Part shown: piece after piece, positions 47,727-56,289 of the stretch
How positions within the stretch are numbered: the stretch's first letter is position 1
How the letters are laid out: each line of letters opens with the position of its first letter
DNA from: Olsenella sp. kh2p3
Lineage (GTDB): Bacteria > Actinomycetota > Coriobacteriia > Coriobacteriales > Atopobiaceae
Direction of reading: 5' to 3'
DNA length: 64,000 bases
Assembly: GCA_900119625.1 (NCBI GenBank)
Contig: FPKD01000001.1
Location: forward strand, 186,001-250,000
The notes under the pieces: generated by a model
Told to the model about the DNA's origin: nothing
The model's input: the letters and a program-made list of their open reading frames with translations, nothing else
The model's database searches: none
Made by a program: the position numbers and the translations under genes

Positions 47727-48932
47727 CTACTCCGCCAGCTTCGCCACAATAGCAGCGGAAAGGGCATCGATCTGCTCAAGCGCGCCCTCGTCCACCGCGG
47801 AAGTCACATGCACCTCGGGGTCGAGCACCTCCATGCCCTTCATGCGCTGGATGGCGTCGAGCATGAGCGAGCCCGCCTGCGGCGCCCACGAGCCGTTGTA
47901 GATAACGCCGACGGTGCGGTTCTTCATCGCGTGGGCGTTGAGGTCCTCGAGAAGCTCGCGCATGCCGTCGAAGATGCCCATGTTGTACGTGGCAGAGGCA
48001 AAGACCAGCACCGGCGAGCGGAAGGACTGCGAGACCATCTCGGAAACAGGGGTCTTAGAGACGTCGTAGACGCGAACGTCGTGCACGCCCGCCTCGGCAA
48101 GCTTGGTCGAGAGGATGTCCGCCGCGTTGGCGGTACCGCCGTAGATGGAGCCGTAGAAGATGGCAACGGACTTGTCCTCGGGCTCGTAGGCGGCCCACTT
48201 CTGGTAGCGGGAGAGAATCTGGTCGAAGTCGCGGCGCCAGATGTGCGCGTGCAGCGGCGCAATCTCCTTGATGTCCAGCTTGGAGGCCTTCTTGAGCAGC
48301 GACGTCACCTGCATGCCGTACTTGCCCACGATGTTGGTGTAGTAGCGGCGCGCCTCGTCCGCCCAGTCGCGCTCCCAGTCGACCTCGTCGGCAAAGATGG
48401 CGCCACCGGTGGCGCCAAACGCACCAAAGGCGTCTGCCGAGAAGAGCGTGCCCGTGAGCTGGTCGTAGCTCACCATGACCTCCGGCCAGTGGACCATGGG
48501 GGCGAGGACAAACTGCAGCGTGTGGCGGCCAAGCGAGAGAGTGTCGCCCTCCTTGACCTTGATGGCGTGCGGCGTGGGGTCAAAGCCATGGAACTGGCGG
48601 ACAAGGTCGAAGGCCTTGGGGGTGCCGACGAGCTTGAGGTTGGGCCACCTGCGGACAAGGTCGGGGATAACGGCGCAGTGGTCGGGCTCCATGTGGTCGA
48701 TCACCAGGTAGTCCAGGGGACGGCCGTCGAGAACGTGGGCGAGGTTCTCCTCGAACTGACGCGAGACAGACTCATCCACGCCATCGAGCAGGCAGGTCTT
48801 CTCGTCCATGATGAGGTAGTTGTTATAGGACATGCCGTTGGGCACGGGGTAGGTGTTCTCGAACAGCTGAATCCTGCGATCAGACGCGCCCAGCCACCAG
48901 GTGTCCTCGCCAATCATGCGCACGTTGTACAT
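47727..48932 (-). CDS. Flavodiiron protein (FprA family A-type flavoprotein)
   Basis: 401 residues from ATG 48932 (AAGGGAG upstream). The metallo-beta-lactamase-like domain has HMEPDHCAVI (H-x-E-x-D-H) and the later His ligand in PMVHWPEVM, plus LHAHIWR; the flavodoxin domain has IFYGSIYGGTANAADIL (FMN loop) and FASATYNMG. These proteins reduce O2 to water or NO to N2O with electrons from rubredoxin or NADH oxidoreductases, and protect anaerobes. It is a single-gene unit; the in-frame extension upstream is rejected. Confidence 0.94.
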   Translation of the reverse strand: MYNVRMIGEDTWWLGASDRRIQLFENTYPVPNGMSYNNYLIMDEKTCLLDGVDESVSRQFEENLAHVLDGRPLDYLVIDHMEPDHCAVIPDLVRRWPNLKLVGTPKAFDLVRQFHGFDPTPHAIKVKEGDTLSLGRHTLQFVLAPMVHWPEVMVSYDQLTGTLFSADAFGAFGATGGAIFADEVDWERDWADEARRYYTNIVGKYGMQVTSLLKKASKLDIKEIAPLHAHIWRRDFDQILSRYQKWAAYEPEDKSVAIFYGSIYGGTANAADILSTKLAEAGVHDVRVYDVSKTPVSEMVSQSFRSPVLVFASATYNMGIFDGMRELLEDLNAHAMKNRTVGVIYNGSWAPQAGSLMLDAIQRMKGMEVLDPEVHVTSAVDEGALEQIDALSAAIVAKLAE

Positions 48933-48997
48933 TGCTCTCCCTTCGCCCGCTTCCGGGCGGCACGGGCGGCGCCTTGCCACCCGACTGCCATGTCCAC

Positions 48998-49033
48998 ACC
49001 AAACGCCCCGCTCGATACGCCGGGGCGTTTGGT
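48998..49033 (-). terminator. Strong hairpin between DUF2207 gene and flavodiiron gene
   Basis: ACCAAACGCCCCG pairs perfectly with CGGGGCGTTTGGT (13 bp) around a 10-nt loop. It follows the DUF2207 gene in the minus direction; the U-run is weak (GTTTGGTGTGG). Confidence 0.6.
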
Positions 49034-49201
49034 AAGCGCTTGCATAGTCCGCTCTGATGATATTCGATTCCACGAGGTTGCGCGCCCAGGGAGCTGAGAG
49101 AACTGCAAAGTCGTACGGCGACGGGGCCGTTCGTTGGGTTCCAGAATCCGGATAGGTGCGAAACCTTGAGCTGCGGAGCTGCGGCTTAGCAGCTGCCGAC
49201 G

Positions 49202-51211
49202 CTAGAACGCGCCGCCGCCTCCGCCACCGCCAAAGCCGCCCCCTCCGCCAGAGGAGAAGCCGCCTCCCCCGCCGCTGCCGCTTGCGTCGACCGAGTTGGC
49301 AATCGCAGCCACAGAAGCATCGTGGATAGCACCGCTGAAGACATCTGCGGGAGAGCCCACACCCGGCTGGCCGATGTAGTACCAGTAGTAAATCGGCATA
49401 AAGTCTGGATCATCGATGAGCTCCGGCATGGCAACCTTGAGCTGCTCGATGACCTTGTCCGCAACGCCGAGCGCCACCGCCATCACCAGCAGGCGGTTCC
49501 AGAGGATAACGTCGCTCGGCACCGCCTCGTCCAGGCGGGTGAACTCCTGGAGCCAGCGCTTGAGGGCCAGGACCTTGGCCTTTGTCTCGACCCCCTCGAC
49601 ACTAATGTCCTTGAAGAACCTGTCACTGAGCAGGAACAGCGAGATACCACCGCTTGCGCCGCAGACCGCGGTGACGCCAAGTGCGAGAAGGATGTCGGCC
49701 TCGAACATGATGCCAACAACGAACAGCTCCAGGAATGCCGCAAGGATGGAGAACGCACTAAGCCCAACGGCAAGCCCATGACCCGTCCCCTTGAGAGAGC
49801 CGTTGCCTGCGAAGCGCTTGAGGTACTCAACCCTGATCGAGGACTGCCAGGACTCGTAGGCGTCCGAGTACGCCTCTGGCGAGGACTTTGCGTACTTCTT
49901 GATGGCCGAGAAGTACAGGGCAGGCTCGCTTCCGGTGTACGAGGGGTCGTTAGGCGCCTGTATCCTACGCGCAACGCGGTGGAAGAGGAATTCCACGGCA
50001 GCCTCATCCGCGCGCTTGGCGGACTTGCACTCCACGGACGTGCCAAAGGTCCCCTGGGGAATTGGTCCCACGATTGACGCGCGGTAGTCGTCGAACTGCT
50101 TGGAACCGAGCATCTTCTTCTTACTCACCTTGACCTTGTCAAGCTGCACGGCGTGCTCGTCGGTAAGGCGCATGAGCGAGGCGGTGAGACCGTCGGAGCC
50201 GGGGTCCTCGCCGGTGGCGAGCATAGCGAGAACAACTGGGTGGTCGCCCGTGGGCACGTCGCGGAAGTACTTGTCGTCAAACTGCGCAGTGTGCGAGGCC
50301 TTGTAGCGACGTCTTGCGATGGCGGTTGCCACGATGGCAGCCACGGCAACGGCCAAGCAGAGCCCTGTGACCCCATACACGGCCGCGCGTGCCGCGGCGC
50401 GACGTGCGTTTGCGTCATCGGCGTTCTTCTGCTCCTCCGCAAAGATGGAACTGAGCACCGTACCCGAGGTCTCTGGGCAATCGGAGATCCAGCTTGCCGG
50501 GAAAGTGATGCGCGCCTCGGCATACTCGCTGGTGCCGACGCCCGGCACGGAATAGACCACGTCGTTTCCGTCGAATGCAAGGCTCGCATCCAGGGGGCCG
50601 TGGCCCCAGGCCCGCACGTTGTCACCACCCGCCACGGACTCTCCGCTCGGAACGGGCAAGTGGATGGTGCAGGTGACGTTTTGCGACTCGGCATCCCAGC
50701 CGTCAGAGACAAACTTCCAGTACAGCTCGCCCGTGTCCGACCAACGCGTGGCTATCCCATCGGCAAAATAGGACACGTAGAACTGCACCGTTGTGTCACT
50801 TTGGGCAGAGTAGAGCTTGATTTGCAGATAGGAACCCTCGTCTGTGATGGAGTAGGTCTCGTTGGCGCCAGAGTTGGACTCCGTGAAGGAGCGGGCGTTG
50901 CCGTTCTCGACAATGCCAGCATCCAGCACTTGGACGCTCACCGTGCGCCCGTTGGAGCTGTTCTCCCCCTTGGGAATCTCCCAGTAGACGCCATGGAAGT
51001 CCCCGCTGAAGTCGAAGGTTCGCACTTCGGTCACGGTAAGACCACCCGACGTGTCCAGCGTCGCATCGATGTCCGTCTGGTCCATGCTGTAGTCATCCGC
51101 ATGTGCGGGAGTGACGCCAAGGACAAGAGCAAAGAGCATGACCAGGAGCGGAAGCACGAGAAGCGCAGGCCTACGGCGCCTAAGGACGCCGGCGGGGTGC
51201 CGGTTACTCAT
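49202..51211 (-). CDS. DUF2207 membrane protein
   Basis: 669 residues from ATG 51211 (GGGGG upstream). Signal-type helix (ALLVLPLLVMLFALVLGVTP), then the DUF2207 outside domain (DATLDTSGGLTVTEVRTFDF, GVYWEIPKGENSS, WKFVSDGWDAESQNVTCTIH), a membrane helix around residue 315, a cytoplasmic part (MRLTDEHAVQLDKVKVSKKK), two more helices around 540-580, and a Gly/Ser-rich tail (GGGGGFGGGGGGGAF). The family is widespread in Gram-positive bacteria; function unknown. It is downstream of the Tad operon on the same strand with a 73-bp gap. Confidence 0.92.
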   Translation of the reverse strand: MSNRHPAGVLRRRRPALLVLPLLVMLFALVLGVTPAHADDYSMDQTDIDATLDTSGGLTVTEVRTFDFSGDFHGVYWEIPKGENSSNGRTVSVQVLDAGIVENGNARSFTESNSGANETYSITDEGSYLQIKLYSAQSDTTVQFYVSYFADGIATRWSDTGELYWKFVSDGWDAESQNVTCTIHLPVPSGESVAGGDNVRAWGHGPLDASLAFDGNDVVYSVPGVGTSEYAEARITFPASWISDCPETSGTVLSSIFAEEQKNADDANARRAAARAAVYGVTGLCLAVAVAAIVATAIARRRYKASHTAQFDDKYFRDVPTGDHPVVLAMLATGEDPGSDGLTASLMRLTDEHAVQLDKVKVSKKKMLGSKQFDDYRASIVGPIPQGTFGTSVECKSAKRADEAAVEFLFHRVARRIQAPNDPSYTGSEPALYFSAIKKYAKSSPEAYSDAYESWQSSIRVEYLKRFAGNGSLKGTGHGLAVGLSAFSILAAFLELFVVGIMFEADILLALGVTAVCGASGGISLFLLSDRFFKDISVEGVETKAKVLALKRWLQEFTRLDEAVPSDVILWNRLLVMAVALGVADKVIEQLKVAMPELIDDPDFMPIYYWYYIGQPGVGSPADVFSGAIHDASVAAIANSVDASGSGGGGGFSSGGGGGFGGGGGGGAF

Positions 51212-51284
51212 AGAATCCCCCAATGAACGGTTGTGGAAGACCTTGTGGCATCGCGGTCCCAGAATACCAGAGCAAGACTCATGC

Positions 51285-51911
51285 CTAGGCGGGCACCGGC
51301 GTGGCGAAGGCTCCGCAGATGGAGACCGTCCAGCCAAGGGGGACGAGAACCTCTCCCCTCACCTCCCTCCCGGAAAATATCGCGGGGTTGGTGGCCCCCA
51401 AGTCTATGACGCGCATGCCCTCCTCCCCATCCTGCGCGGGAAGTATCCGAACGTGCGAGCGGGACACGGCATGCGAGCGGAGCACAACGTCGCACGTCTG
51501 ATCACGGCCTATGACCAGGCCCTCATTGGGTATGGGAAGCCTTACCTCCATGGAGGGCGTACGCACCCAGCAGAGCACCTCACGGGAGGACGGCTGGGTA
51601 TCTGGGCTTGATGCAGCCGTGGCGATTGCCTTATTGCCAACGCCCGAGAGATCAAGCGTGTCGTCCTCCCAGCCGGACTCGGCAGGGGGCAACCCCACAT
51701 CCCAGAGGAACGGCTCGTCTTCCACAAGCTCTGGCAGCAAGGGCTCCTCGGCGACAGAAGCCGTCTCCTCTGTCTTGGGCACAGCTGGGCTAGCCGGTGT
51801 CGGAACGTCCCTCCCGGGCGGAAACTCGTAAAGGCAGCCGTAGCAGACGTGCATGTCGGCAAAGAGCTCCTCCCCGCAGCGCGGGCATACCTTGGTCGCG
51901 TACTCCTTCAT
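51285..51911 (-). CDS. FHA domain protein at end of Tad operon
   Basis: 208 residues from ATG 51911. An N-terminal zinc-ribbon-like pair of CxxC knuckles (VCPRCGEELFADMHVCYGCL), a Pro/Glu linker, and a C-terminal FHA domain: GLVIGRDQTCDVVLRSHAVS with RSHVRIL and ATNPAIF (Gly-Arg, Ser and His plus Asn of the phosphothreonine site). It would bind phosphothreonine peptides in the cytoplasm. Its start overlaps the DUF192 gene by 4 bp (ATGA), placing it firmly in the Tad operon; it may link pilus assembly to a Ser/Thr kinase (inference). Confidence 0.85.
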   Translation of the reverse strand: MKEYATKVCPRCGEELFADMHVCYGCLYEFPPGRDVPTPASPAVPKTEETASVAEEPLLPELVEDEPFLWDVGLPPAESGWEDDTLDLSGVGNKAIATAASSPDTQPSSREVLCWVRTPSMEVRLPIPNEGLVIGRDQTCDVVLRSHAVSRSHVRILPAQDGEEGMRVIDLGATNPAIFSGREVRGEVLVPLGWTVSICGAFATPVPA

Positions 51912-52330
51912 GACCCAGCCACCTCCCTCACCGGTTCGGGGAGCGCAGCACACGGTTGCGCCGATTTCTCTGGCTCAAACAAGAGCGAGTTCACGCGCAG
52001 TGTCTCTCCCACAAGTGGCCACGGGCAGGGACTTGCCGGGCGCTCGAAGGCGCAGAACGCCACGGCGTGGGAGAAGACGCGGCATGGCGGCAGAGCCCGC
52101 TCGGAGGCAAGCACCTCTCCACGGCTGCCTACAAGGGCCACGTCAATGGGATAGGCCATCCCGTACGTGTGGATAGAACCGCACCTCATGAGCACCACGG
52201 GCTGGGCGGATGGCCCGGTGCCGAGAAGCCCCACGAGCCGCTCGAACCAGGACGAGAGAACCCTGAACCCCAGTGTGGGAGAGTCCTTCTCAACCGCCGG
52301 GCTCTCTATTTGGACGAAAATCCACCTCAT
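51908..52330 (-). CDS. DUF192 family protein in Tad operon
   Basis: 140 residues. The DUF192 pattern is visible: RLVGLLGTGPS, MRCGSIHTYGMAYPIDVALV and LPPCRVFSHA. The family is small and usually lipoprotein or secreted; here no signal peptide is seen, so a cytoplasmic role is likely. It overlaps the TadE-like gene by 1 bp and the FHA gene by 4 bp. Its placement within a pilus operon recurs in actinobacteria as far as I recall; the function is not known. Confidence 0.8.
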   Translation of the reverse strand: MRWIFVQIESPAVEKDSPTLGFRVLSSWFERLVGLLGTGPSAQPVVLMRCGSIHTYGMAYPIDVALVGSRGEVLASERALPPCRVFSHAVAFCAFERPASPCPWPLVGETLRVNSLLFEPEKSAQPCAALPEPVREVAGS

Positions 52331-52836
52331 CAGACCACCACCCCCGGACGATACCTATCGATGACAAGCGTCCGCTCGTGCCGCAGCTCAAGCGGCGCGG
52401 AATACGTAATGCCCGGAAGACGGAGCTCCCTGGGCCACGGCCTAAACACCAACGTGCAGGTGTAGCGCGTGAGGAGGGGCGCCACAGAGAGCATGCCCAC
52501 GCCCTCCCCAGCCGAGATGCGCTCTGCCCTCACCTCGACATCGCAGGAGCCCTCACGGCCAAGCGCCGCGCGAAGCGCATCCTCGACCGCAGCAACGGAT
52601 GCCGTCACGTTCTGCTCGCCTGCGGGAGAGACACCCTCGGCAATGACCTCGTCCAAGCTCAGACGGTCAAAGGCCTCGCAGGCGTCGACAAACTCCATGA
52701 GGTTCGCCACGATCAGGGCAACCACGATGACCACGGGCACCAGCACGGCAAGTTCCACGGTCATCTGCCCGGATTGCATCCCTTCGCACCTGTGGTACCA
52801 CCAGCGCCAAGCCACCATCACCCGAGGGCCGCTCAT
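52330..52836 (-). CDS. TadE-like pseudopilin (second)
   Basis: 168 residues. After a short N-terminal leader (MSGPRVMVAWRWWYHRCEGM) comes a prepilin-type site SG^QMTVELAVLVPVVIVVAL with Glu at +5, one membrane helix, and an outside domain of about 120 residues with the strand set GSCDVEVRAERIS and TYSAPLELRHERTLV. TadE-like proteins are minor pilins of the Tad machine. ATGA overlap with the gene upstream and 1-bp overlap with DUF192. Confidence 0.8.
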   Translation of the reverse strand: MSGPRVMVAWRWWYHRCEGMQSGQMTVELAVLVPVVIVVALIVANLMEFVDACEAFDRLSLDEVIAEGVSPAGEQNVTASVAAVEDALRAALGREGSCDVEVRAERISAGEGVGMLSVAPLLTRYTCTLVFRPWPRELRLPGITYSAPLELRHERTLVIDRYRPGVVV

Positions 52837-54935
52837 GATTCCTCCAAGAGGTCATCGAGCCTGATGGTCAGGGGTATGGAGATGTCTGTCCCTGGAATGG
52901 TGAGCTCCGCCACAGTGATCTCTCCGTAGCCAAGGGAGTCTGCCGCCCAGACGCCCAGGGTCTTTGCCAAGTCGAACGAGCTTGCCCCAGGAGGCAGCGC
53001 CTCAATCATCTGCCGCGCCTTGCCAGCCGCGTCATAGCCGGATTGGTCGAGCACACGAGTCCACCCCACCAGCGCGGGCTTCATGAGCCTCATGTCCACG
53101 GGTTCAAAGCCACAGGCGGCGACCGTCTCCTTGATCTTGCCGCGCAGCCACGAGCCCACCGTCCCGCCAAACACGTTGTCAAGCCTGTCGAGAAAGTCCC
53201 CCACCGAGGCAGAAGCCGAATCGTACCTTGAGCCATACCCCACGAGCAGGCGCCCCCAGAGCTCGCAGACGCCGTCGAAGGCGCCTCCCAGCACAGAGCC
53301 CGTTCCCTGGGACGTGACCCCGTCAAAGAAGCTGGCGAGCACGTTGTTCTCGGCTGTCGACTCGTCTGGCGCCAGGGCCGCCGCCGATACCGCAGACCCC
53401 GCGGGAAGCTCTCCCGAGGAGAGAAACGAGGCGGTGAGCTCGGTGGGAACGGTCGTCGTCTCCGTCCTGGAGACCACGGCAACGCAGCCCCAGGCTCCTG
53501 GAGGGCAGATGCGCGGCCGCACGACCGAGAGCTGGTCCACGGCGCGCTTGAAAGAGCTGCGCGCATCCTCTGCCTTGTCGCGCAGGTCCTTCTCGGCATC
53601 CGCCTGCTTGTTGCGCGCGGCCTCGTACTCCTTAGATGCCGCCACGACCTCGCGCCAGTAGTGCTCGAAGCCGTTGTCCGTCGAGGTCGACGCAGCGGCA
53701 ACCGCACCCATGGCGGCAAGGTCCATGCCGCACGTCTCGCACCTCTTGACCGCCCCAGCGTCGAGGTCCTGAAGGGACGCGCGTCCCGCCGAGGAGCCCG
53801 TTGCGCCCGGACACGCAGGTGACGAGTGGAGCACCGTTCCCGCCTCCTCCCCGGTACAGGGCCAGAGGTCATCGGTGTAGAGACTCGATGCCTTTGTCTC
53901 TTCGACGTTATGCGGAAGGTCTGGCAGGTCGATCTGGACCGTACCGTCCTCATGCTCTTCGTAGGTTCCGTCCCGCACCTGCTCGAGCGCGTAGTCGTAG
54001 AAGGCGGACCGTGCCGCGGAGTTCGTAAGCTCCTCAACCGTAGAGTCGAGCGGCTTCTCCTGCACCGCACGCGCCGCGTAATAGGCGCGAGCCCGCAGGA
54101 GGGGAACGCCAAATCCCCACCCCTCCGCGCTTGGATAGTGCGGGTTGCTCTCGCCCCCAAGGCCGGCAAGTGTGGTGGCGCGCTCTTCCAGGCAATAGGG
54201 GGTCCCACCGCAATCCGCTGTCCACCCACGCAAGCGCGCCGCGTCTGCCAGGGACTTTGCCGCGTCTACCTGCTGGGATAGCTCGCGAAGCTCCTCGGCA
54301 TCCTTGTCCATCTCGTCCGAAGAGATTTCGGCAGCAAGGGACGAGAAGTCCGACTGCGACTCAACGGGAAACGGAATGGCACAGCCAACATACGGCAGGC
54401 CCTGCGCCCGCGCGTTCTCCGCGACGCAGGCGGCCGAGTTTGCAACCACGACCGCCGGCAGCACCTTTTCCAGACGTTCCAGGCCCTCCGATGCGCTTCT
54501 CGCGAAGTCCCGCCGGGCATCGAGGACCTTCCTTCCCGCATCGCAGACGCTTCCCCCAAAGGTTGCAGCACCCGGTACGCACGAGAGCACGAGCCCCGCC
54601 CCAAAGACCGTCACGCCGAGAAGTCCCAGGCTGAGCACGCAGGCATCAAGCACCCTGGCAATGGTGGCATAGGCTGCCACGGAGTTTGCTCCGGCCATGG
54701 CCGCGGCATCTGCCACAGGCTGGACCTCGTACGAGCGCGCCATCACCCACTCCGCAGACGCGGCCGCAAAGACCAGCGATATGCTCACGAGCAGTGCAAC
54801 CGCCACGGCGACCGTGGTGTATCCGCCCTCATCGTCCAAGAAGAGCGAGAGGCCTAGGCGCAAGCCACCCTGCCTCGACGCCGTTCCGGGTACGGCCTCC
54901 TTAGCCCCACGCTGCAATCCAATCACCGTAGTCAC
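52833..54935 (-). CDS. TadG-like pilus-associated protein
   Basis: About 700 residues if GTG 54935 is the start; no ATG with a good site is available, and the upstream gene's stop at 54901 lies inside. N-terminal membrane helix GGYTTVAVAVALLVSISLVF without the Glu+5 of a pilin, a second hydrophobic stretch (VLSLGLLGVTVFGAGLVLSC), then a large outside domain rich in Asp/Glu/Ala with Cys pairs (KRCETCGMDLAAMGA, WPCTGEEAG) and a helical coil (YEAARNKQADAEKDLRDKAE). It resembles the N-terminal half of TadG-like proteins but is larger, so it may be a surface tether of the pilus (inference). Confidence 0.75.
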   Translation of the reverse strand: MTTVIGLQRGAKEAVPGTASRQGGLRLGLSLFLDDEGGYTTVAVAVALLVSISLVFAAASAEWVMARSYEVQPVADAAAMAGANSVAAYATIARVLDACVLSLGLLGVTVFGAGLVLSCVPGAATFGGSVCDAGRKVLDARRDFARSASEGLERLEKVLPAVVVANSAACVAENARAQGLPYVGCAIPFPVESQSDFSSLAAEISSDEMDKDAEELRELSQQVDAAKSLADAARLRGWTADCGGTPYCLEERATTLAGLGGESNPHYPSAEGWGFGVPLLRARAYYAARAVQEKPLDSTVEELTNSAARSAFYDYALEQVRDGTYEEHEDGTVQIDLPDLPHNVEETKASSLYTDDLWPCTGEEAGTVLHSSPACPGATGSSAGRASLQDLDAGAVKRCETCGMDLAAMGAVAAASTSTDNGFEHYWREVVAASKEYEAARNKQADAEKDLRDKAEDARSSFKRAVDQLSVVRPRICPPGAWGCVAVVSRTETTTVPTELTASFLSSGELPAGSAVSAAALAPDESTAENNVLASFFDGVTSQGTGSVLGGAFDGVCELWGRLLVGYGSRYDSASASVGDFLDRLDNVFGGTVGSWLRGKIKETVAACGFEPVDMRLMKPALVGWTRVLDQSGYDAAGKARQMIEALPPGASSFDLAKTLGVWAADSLGYGEITVAELTIPGTDISIPLTIRLDDLLEES

Positions 54936-55392
54936 CCCCAACCCACTCGGCCCGCGTGCTGCGCTCGACCTTGGCCGATAGGAGCACGCCCTCGCCATCC
55001 ATCTGTCCAACCAGCCCCGCCGTCACCCCCATCAGCGGTAACGGCCGGGCATGGCCCACAACGCAGACGCGTACGCGATTCCCGTCCTGCTCGACGGAAA
55101 CGTTCCAAGCGTCGGCCCCTCCCTCGTGGAAGCAGGCAACGTCCGGCACCGCCCTGAGCCTCCGTCTCACGTAGGAGTCGACAAGAGACACCACCTCGTC
55201 GTACGTTGCGGTCGTGGCGAGCCGGGCCCCCTCGGCAGCCGCCCCGCTCATGACCGCACGCGTGTAGAGGAGCATCGCCGGTTGGAGGAGAAGCGCGAGC
55301 ACGACCATCACCGTGGGAATGAGCACGGCAGCCTCGACCGTTGCCTGTCCCTCCTCGCCCATGTGGCCTACCCACCACCGCCTGCGACCCAT
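54901..55392 (-). CDS. TadE-like pseudopilin (first)
   Basis: 163 residues from ATG 55392. Prepilin site EEG^QATVEAAVLIPTVMVV with Glu at +5, one helix (LALLLQPAMLLYTRAVMSG), and an outside domain (TTATYDEVVSLVDSYVRRRL, VCVVGHARPLPLMGV). Paralogue of the gene at 52330. Its start is 1 bp from the small pilin gene upstream. Confidence 0.85.
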   Translation of the reverse strand: MGRRRWWVGHMGEEGQATVEAAVLIPTVMVVLALLLQPAMLLYTRAVMSGAAAEGARLATTATYDEVVSLVDSYVRRRLRAVPDVACFHEGGADAWNVSVEQDGNRVRVCVVGHARPLPLMGVTAGLVGQMDGEGVLLSAKVERSTRAEWVGGDYGDWIAAWG

Positions 55393-55393
55393 C

Positions 55394-55624
55394 TCAGAAC
55401 CCCAGAAGATCCTGGAGCCAGGCAAGCGTCCCGCCAGAGGCCTGGTGCGTTGCCGCATTCGTTGCCATGCGCACGAGGGTCCCGTCACGCGCCACATGCC
55501 ACGCCAGCCCCAGGGCAGCGACCATGGAGAGAAACGCCACCAGCACCAGCGCGTACTCAAGCGTGGACTGCCCAGAGTCCCCGGCTAGCCACCAAGGCCA
55601 AGCTCGCCCAGGGACTCCCCCCAC
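55394..55624 (-). CDS. Small Flp-like pilin (second)
   Basis: 76 residues from GTG 55624 (weak ribosome-binding site; overlap of 40 bp with the upstream gene). Prepilin signature DSG^QSTLEYALVLVAFLSM with Glu+5 and Tyr+6 as in type IVb (Flp) pilins, one helix and a short polar tail. The start is uncertain; the frame has no ATG near. It appears to be a minor Flp-type pilin in addition to the main one at 56064. Confidence 0.7.
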   Translation of the reverse strand: MGGVPGRAWPWWLAGDSGQSTLEYALVLVAFLSMVAALGLAWHVARDGTLVRMATNAATHQASGGTLAWLQDLLGF

Positions 55625-56067
55625 TCTGCGGCGTCCATGTGCATGACCTTGGTCTCGCTCGTCCCGCTGCCTGCGCTTTGGACTATGCACACGTCGACCC
55701 ATCCCGATCCCTCCACAACCATGCTCCAGACCCGGCCCGAGAGGTCGAGGTACCCAGACCTCACGAGCACGCAGTCGCCTCGCTGCTCGTACTGGCACAC
55801 AAGCTCGGTTGCCGCCTCTTGCACACCGTTGGCAGCAGCGGCCAATCCGATATCCGCCTCGCTCGCGGCGGCATCCCCGGATAAGGAGACGAGCTCGCCC
55901 CCAATTGCCTCGCCAGGGCTTGTGCCCAAGCGCTCCTCGCCAGTTGCACCCGTTCCAGTCGCAGGCGACGGTCCGCCCGTCTGCCCGCGGCCGGAAAGCA
56001 CCACCACGCCCGCTGCAAGCGCGCAGGCAACCACCGCAGCGACAAGGACAGCGCGTCTTTTTCTCAC
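55585..56067 (-). CDS. Single-helix surface protein in Tad operon
   Basis: 160 residues from GTG 56067; overlaps the Flp stop by 4 bp. N-terminal basic residues and a helix (MRKRRAVLVAAVVACALAAG), then a Gly/Thr linker and an outside domain with a Cys pair (ATELVCQYEQRGDCVLVRSG) and VWSMVVEGSGWVDVCIVQ. No prepilin site. I do not recognise a family; by position it is part of the pilus. Confidence 0.7.
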   Translation of the reverse strand: MRKRRAVLVAAVVACALAAGVVVLSGRGQTGGPSPATGTGATGEERLGTSPGEAIGGELVSLSGDAAASEADIGLAAAANGVQEAATELVCQYEQRGDCVLVRSGYLDLSGRVWSMVVEGSGWVDVCIVQSAGSGTSETKVMHMDAAEWGESLGELGLGG

Positions 56068-56261
56068 AGCGAGTTGATGCCGTTCGCTATGGCGCTCCAC
56101 AGCTGAGAGACCCGCTCGCGGAATGCCAGGATGGCCACGATGGCAATCACCACCAGAACCCCAACGAGAATCGCGTACTCCGTGGTGCCCTGCCCGCGAT
56201 TGTCGCGGAGGGTGCCTACGGCCACCCTGCGAACCTCTCGACCCATGCTTTCCCATGCCAT
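56064..56261 (-). CDS. flp: Flp family type IVb pilin
   Basis: 65 residues from ATG 56261 with AAGGAG six bases upstream, the best ribosome-binding site of the operon, fitting a high-copy structural protein. Leader MAWESMGREVRRVAVGTLRD then NRG^QGTTEYAILVGVLVVI with Glu+5/Tyr+6, one long helix and a short tail (WSAIANGINSL). This is the main subunit of the Tad/Flp pilus; it needs a TadV/CpaA prepilin peptidase, which is not in the window. Confidence 0.93.
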   Translation of the reverse strand: MAWESMGREVRRVAVGTLRDNRGQGTTEYAILVGVLVVIAIVAILAFRERVSQLWSAIANGINSL

Positions 56262-56289
56262 GTGACGCTCCTTTCCTTCGCACCGCCGT

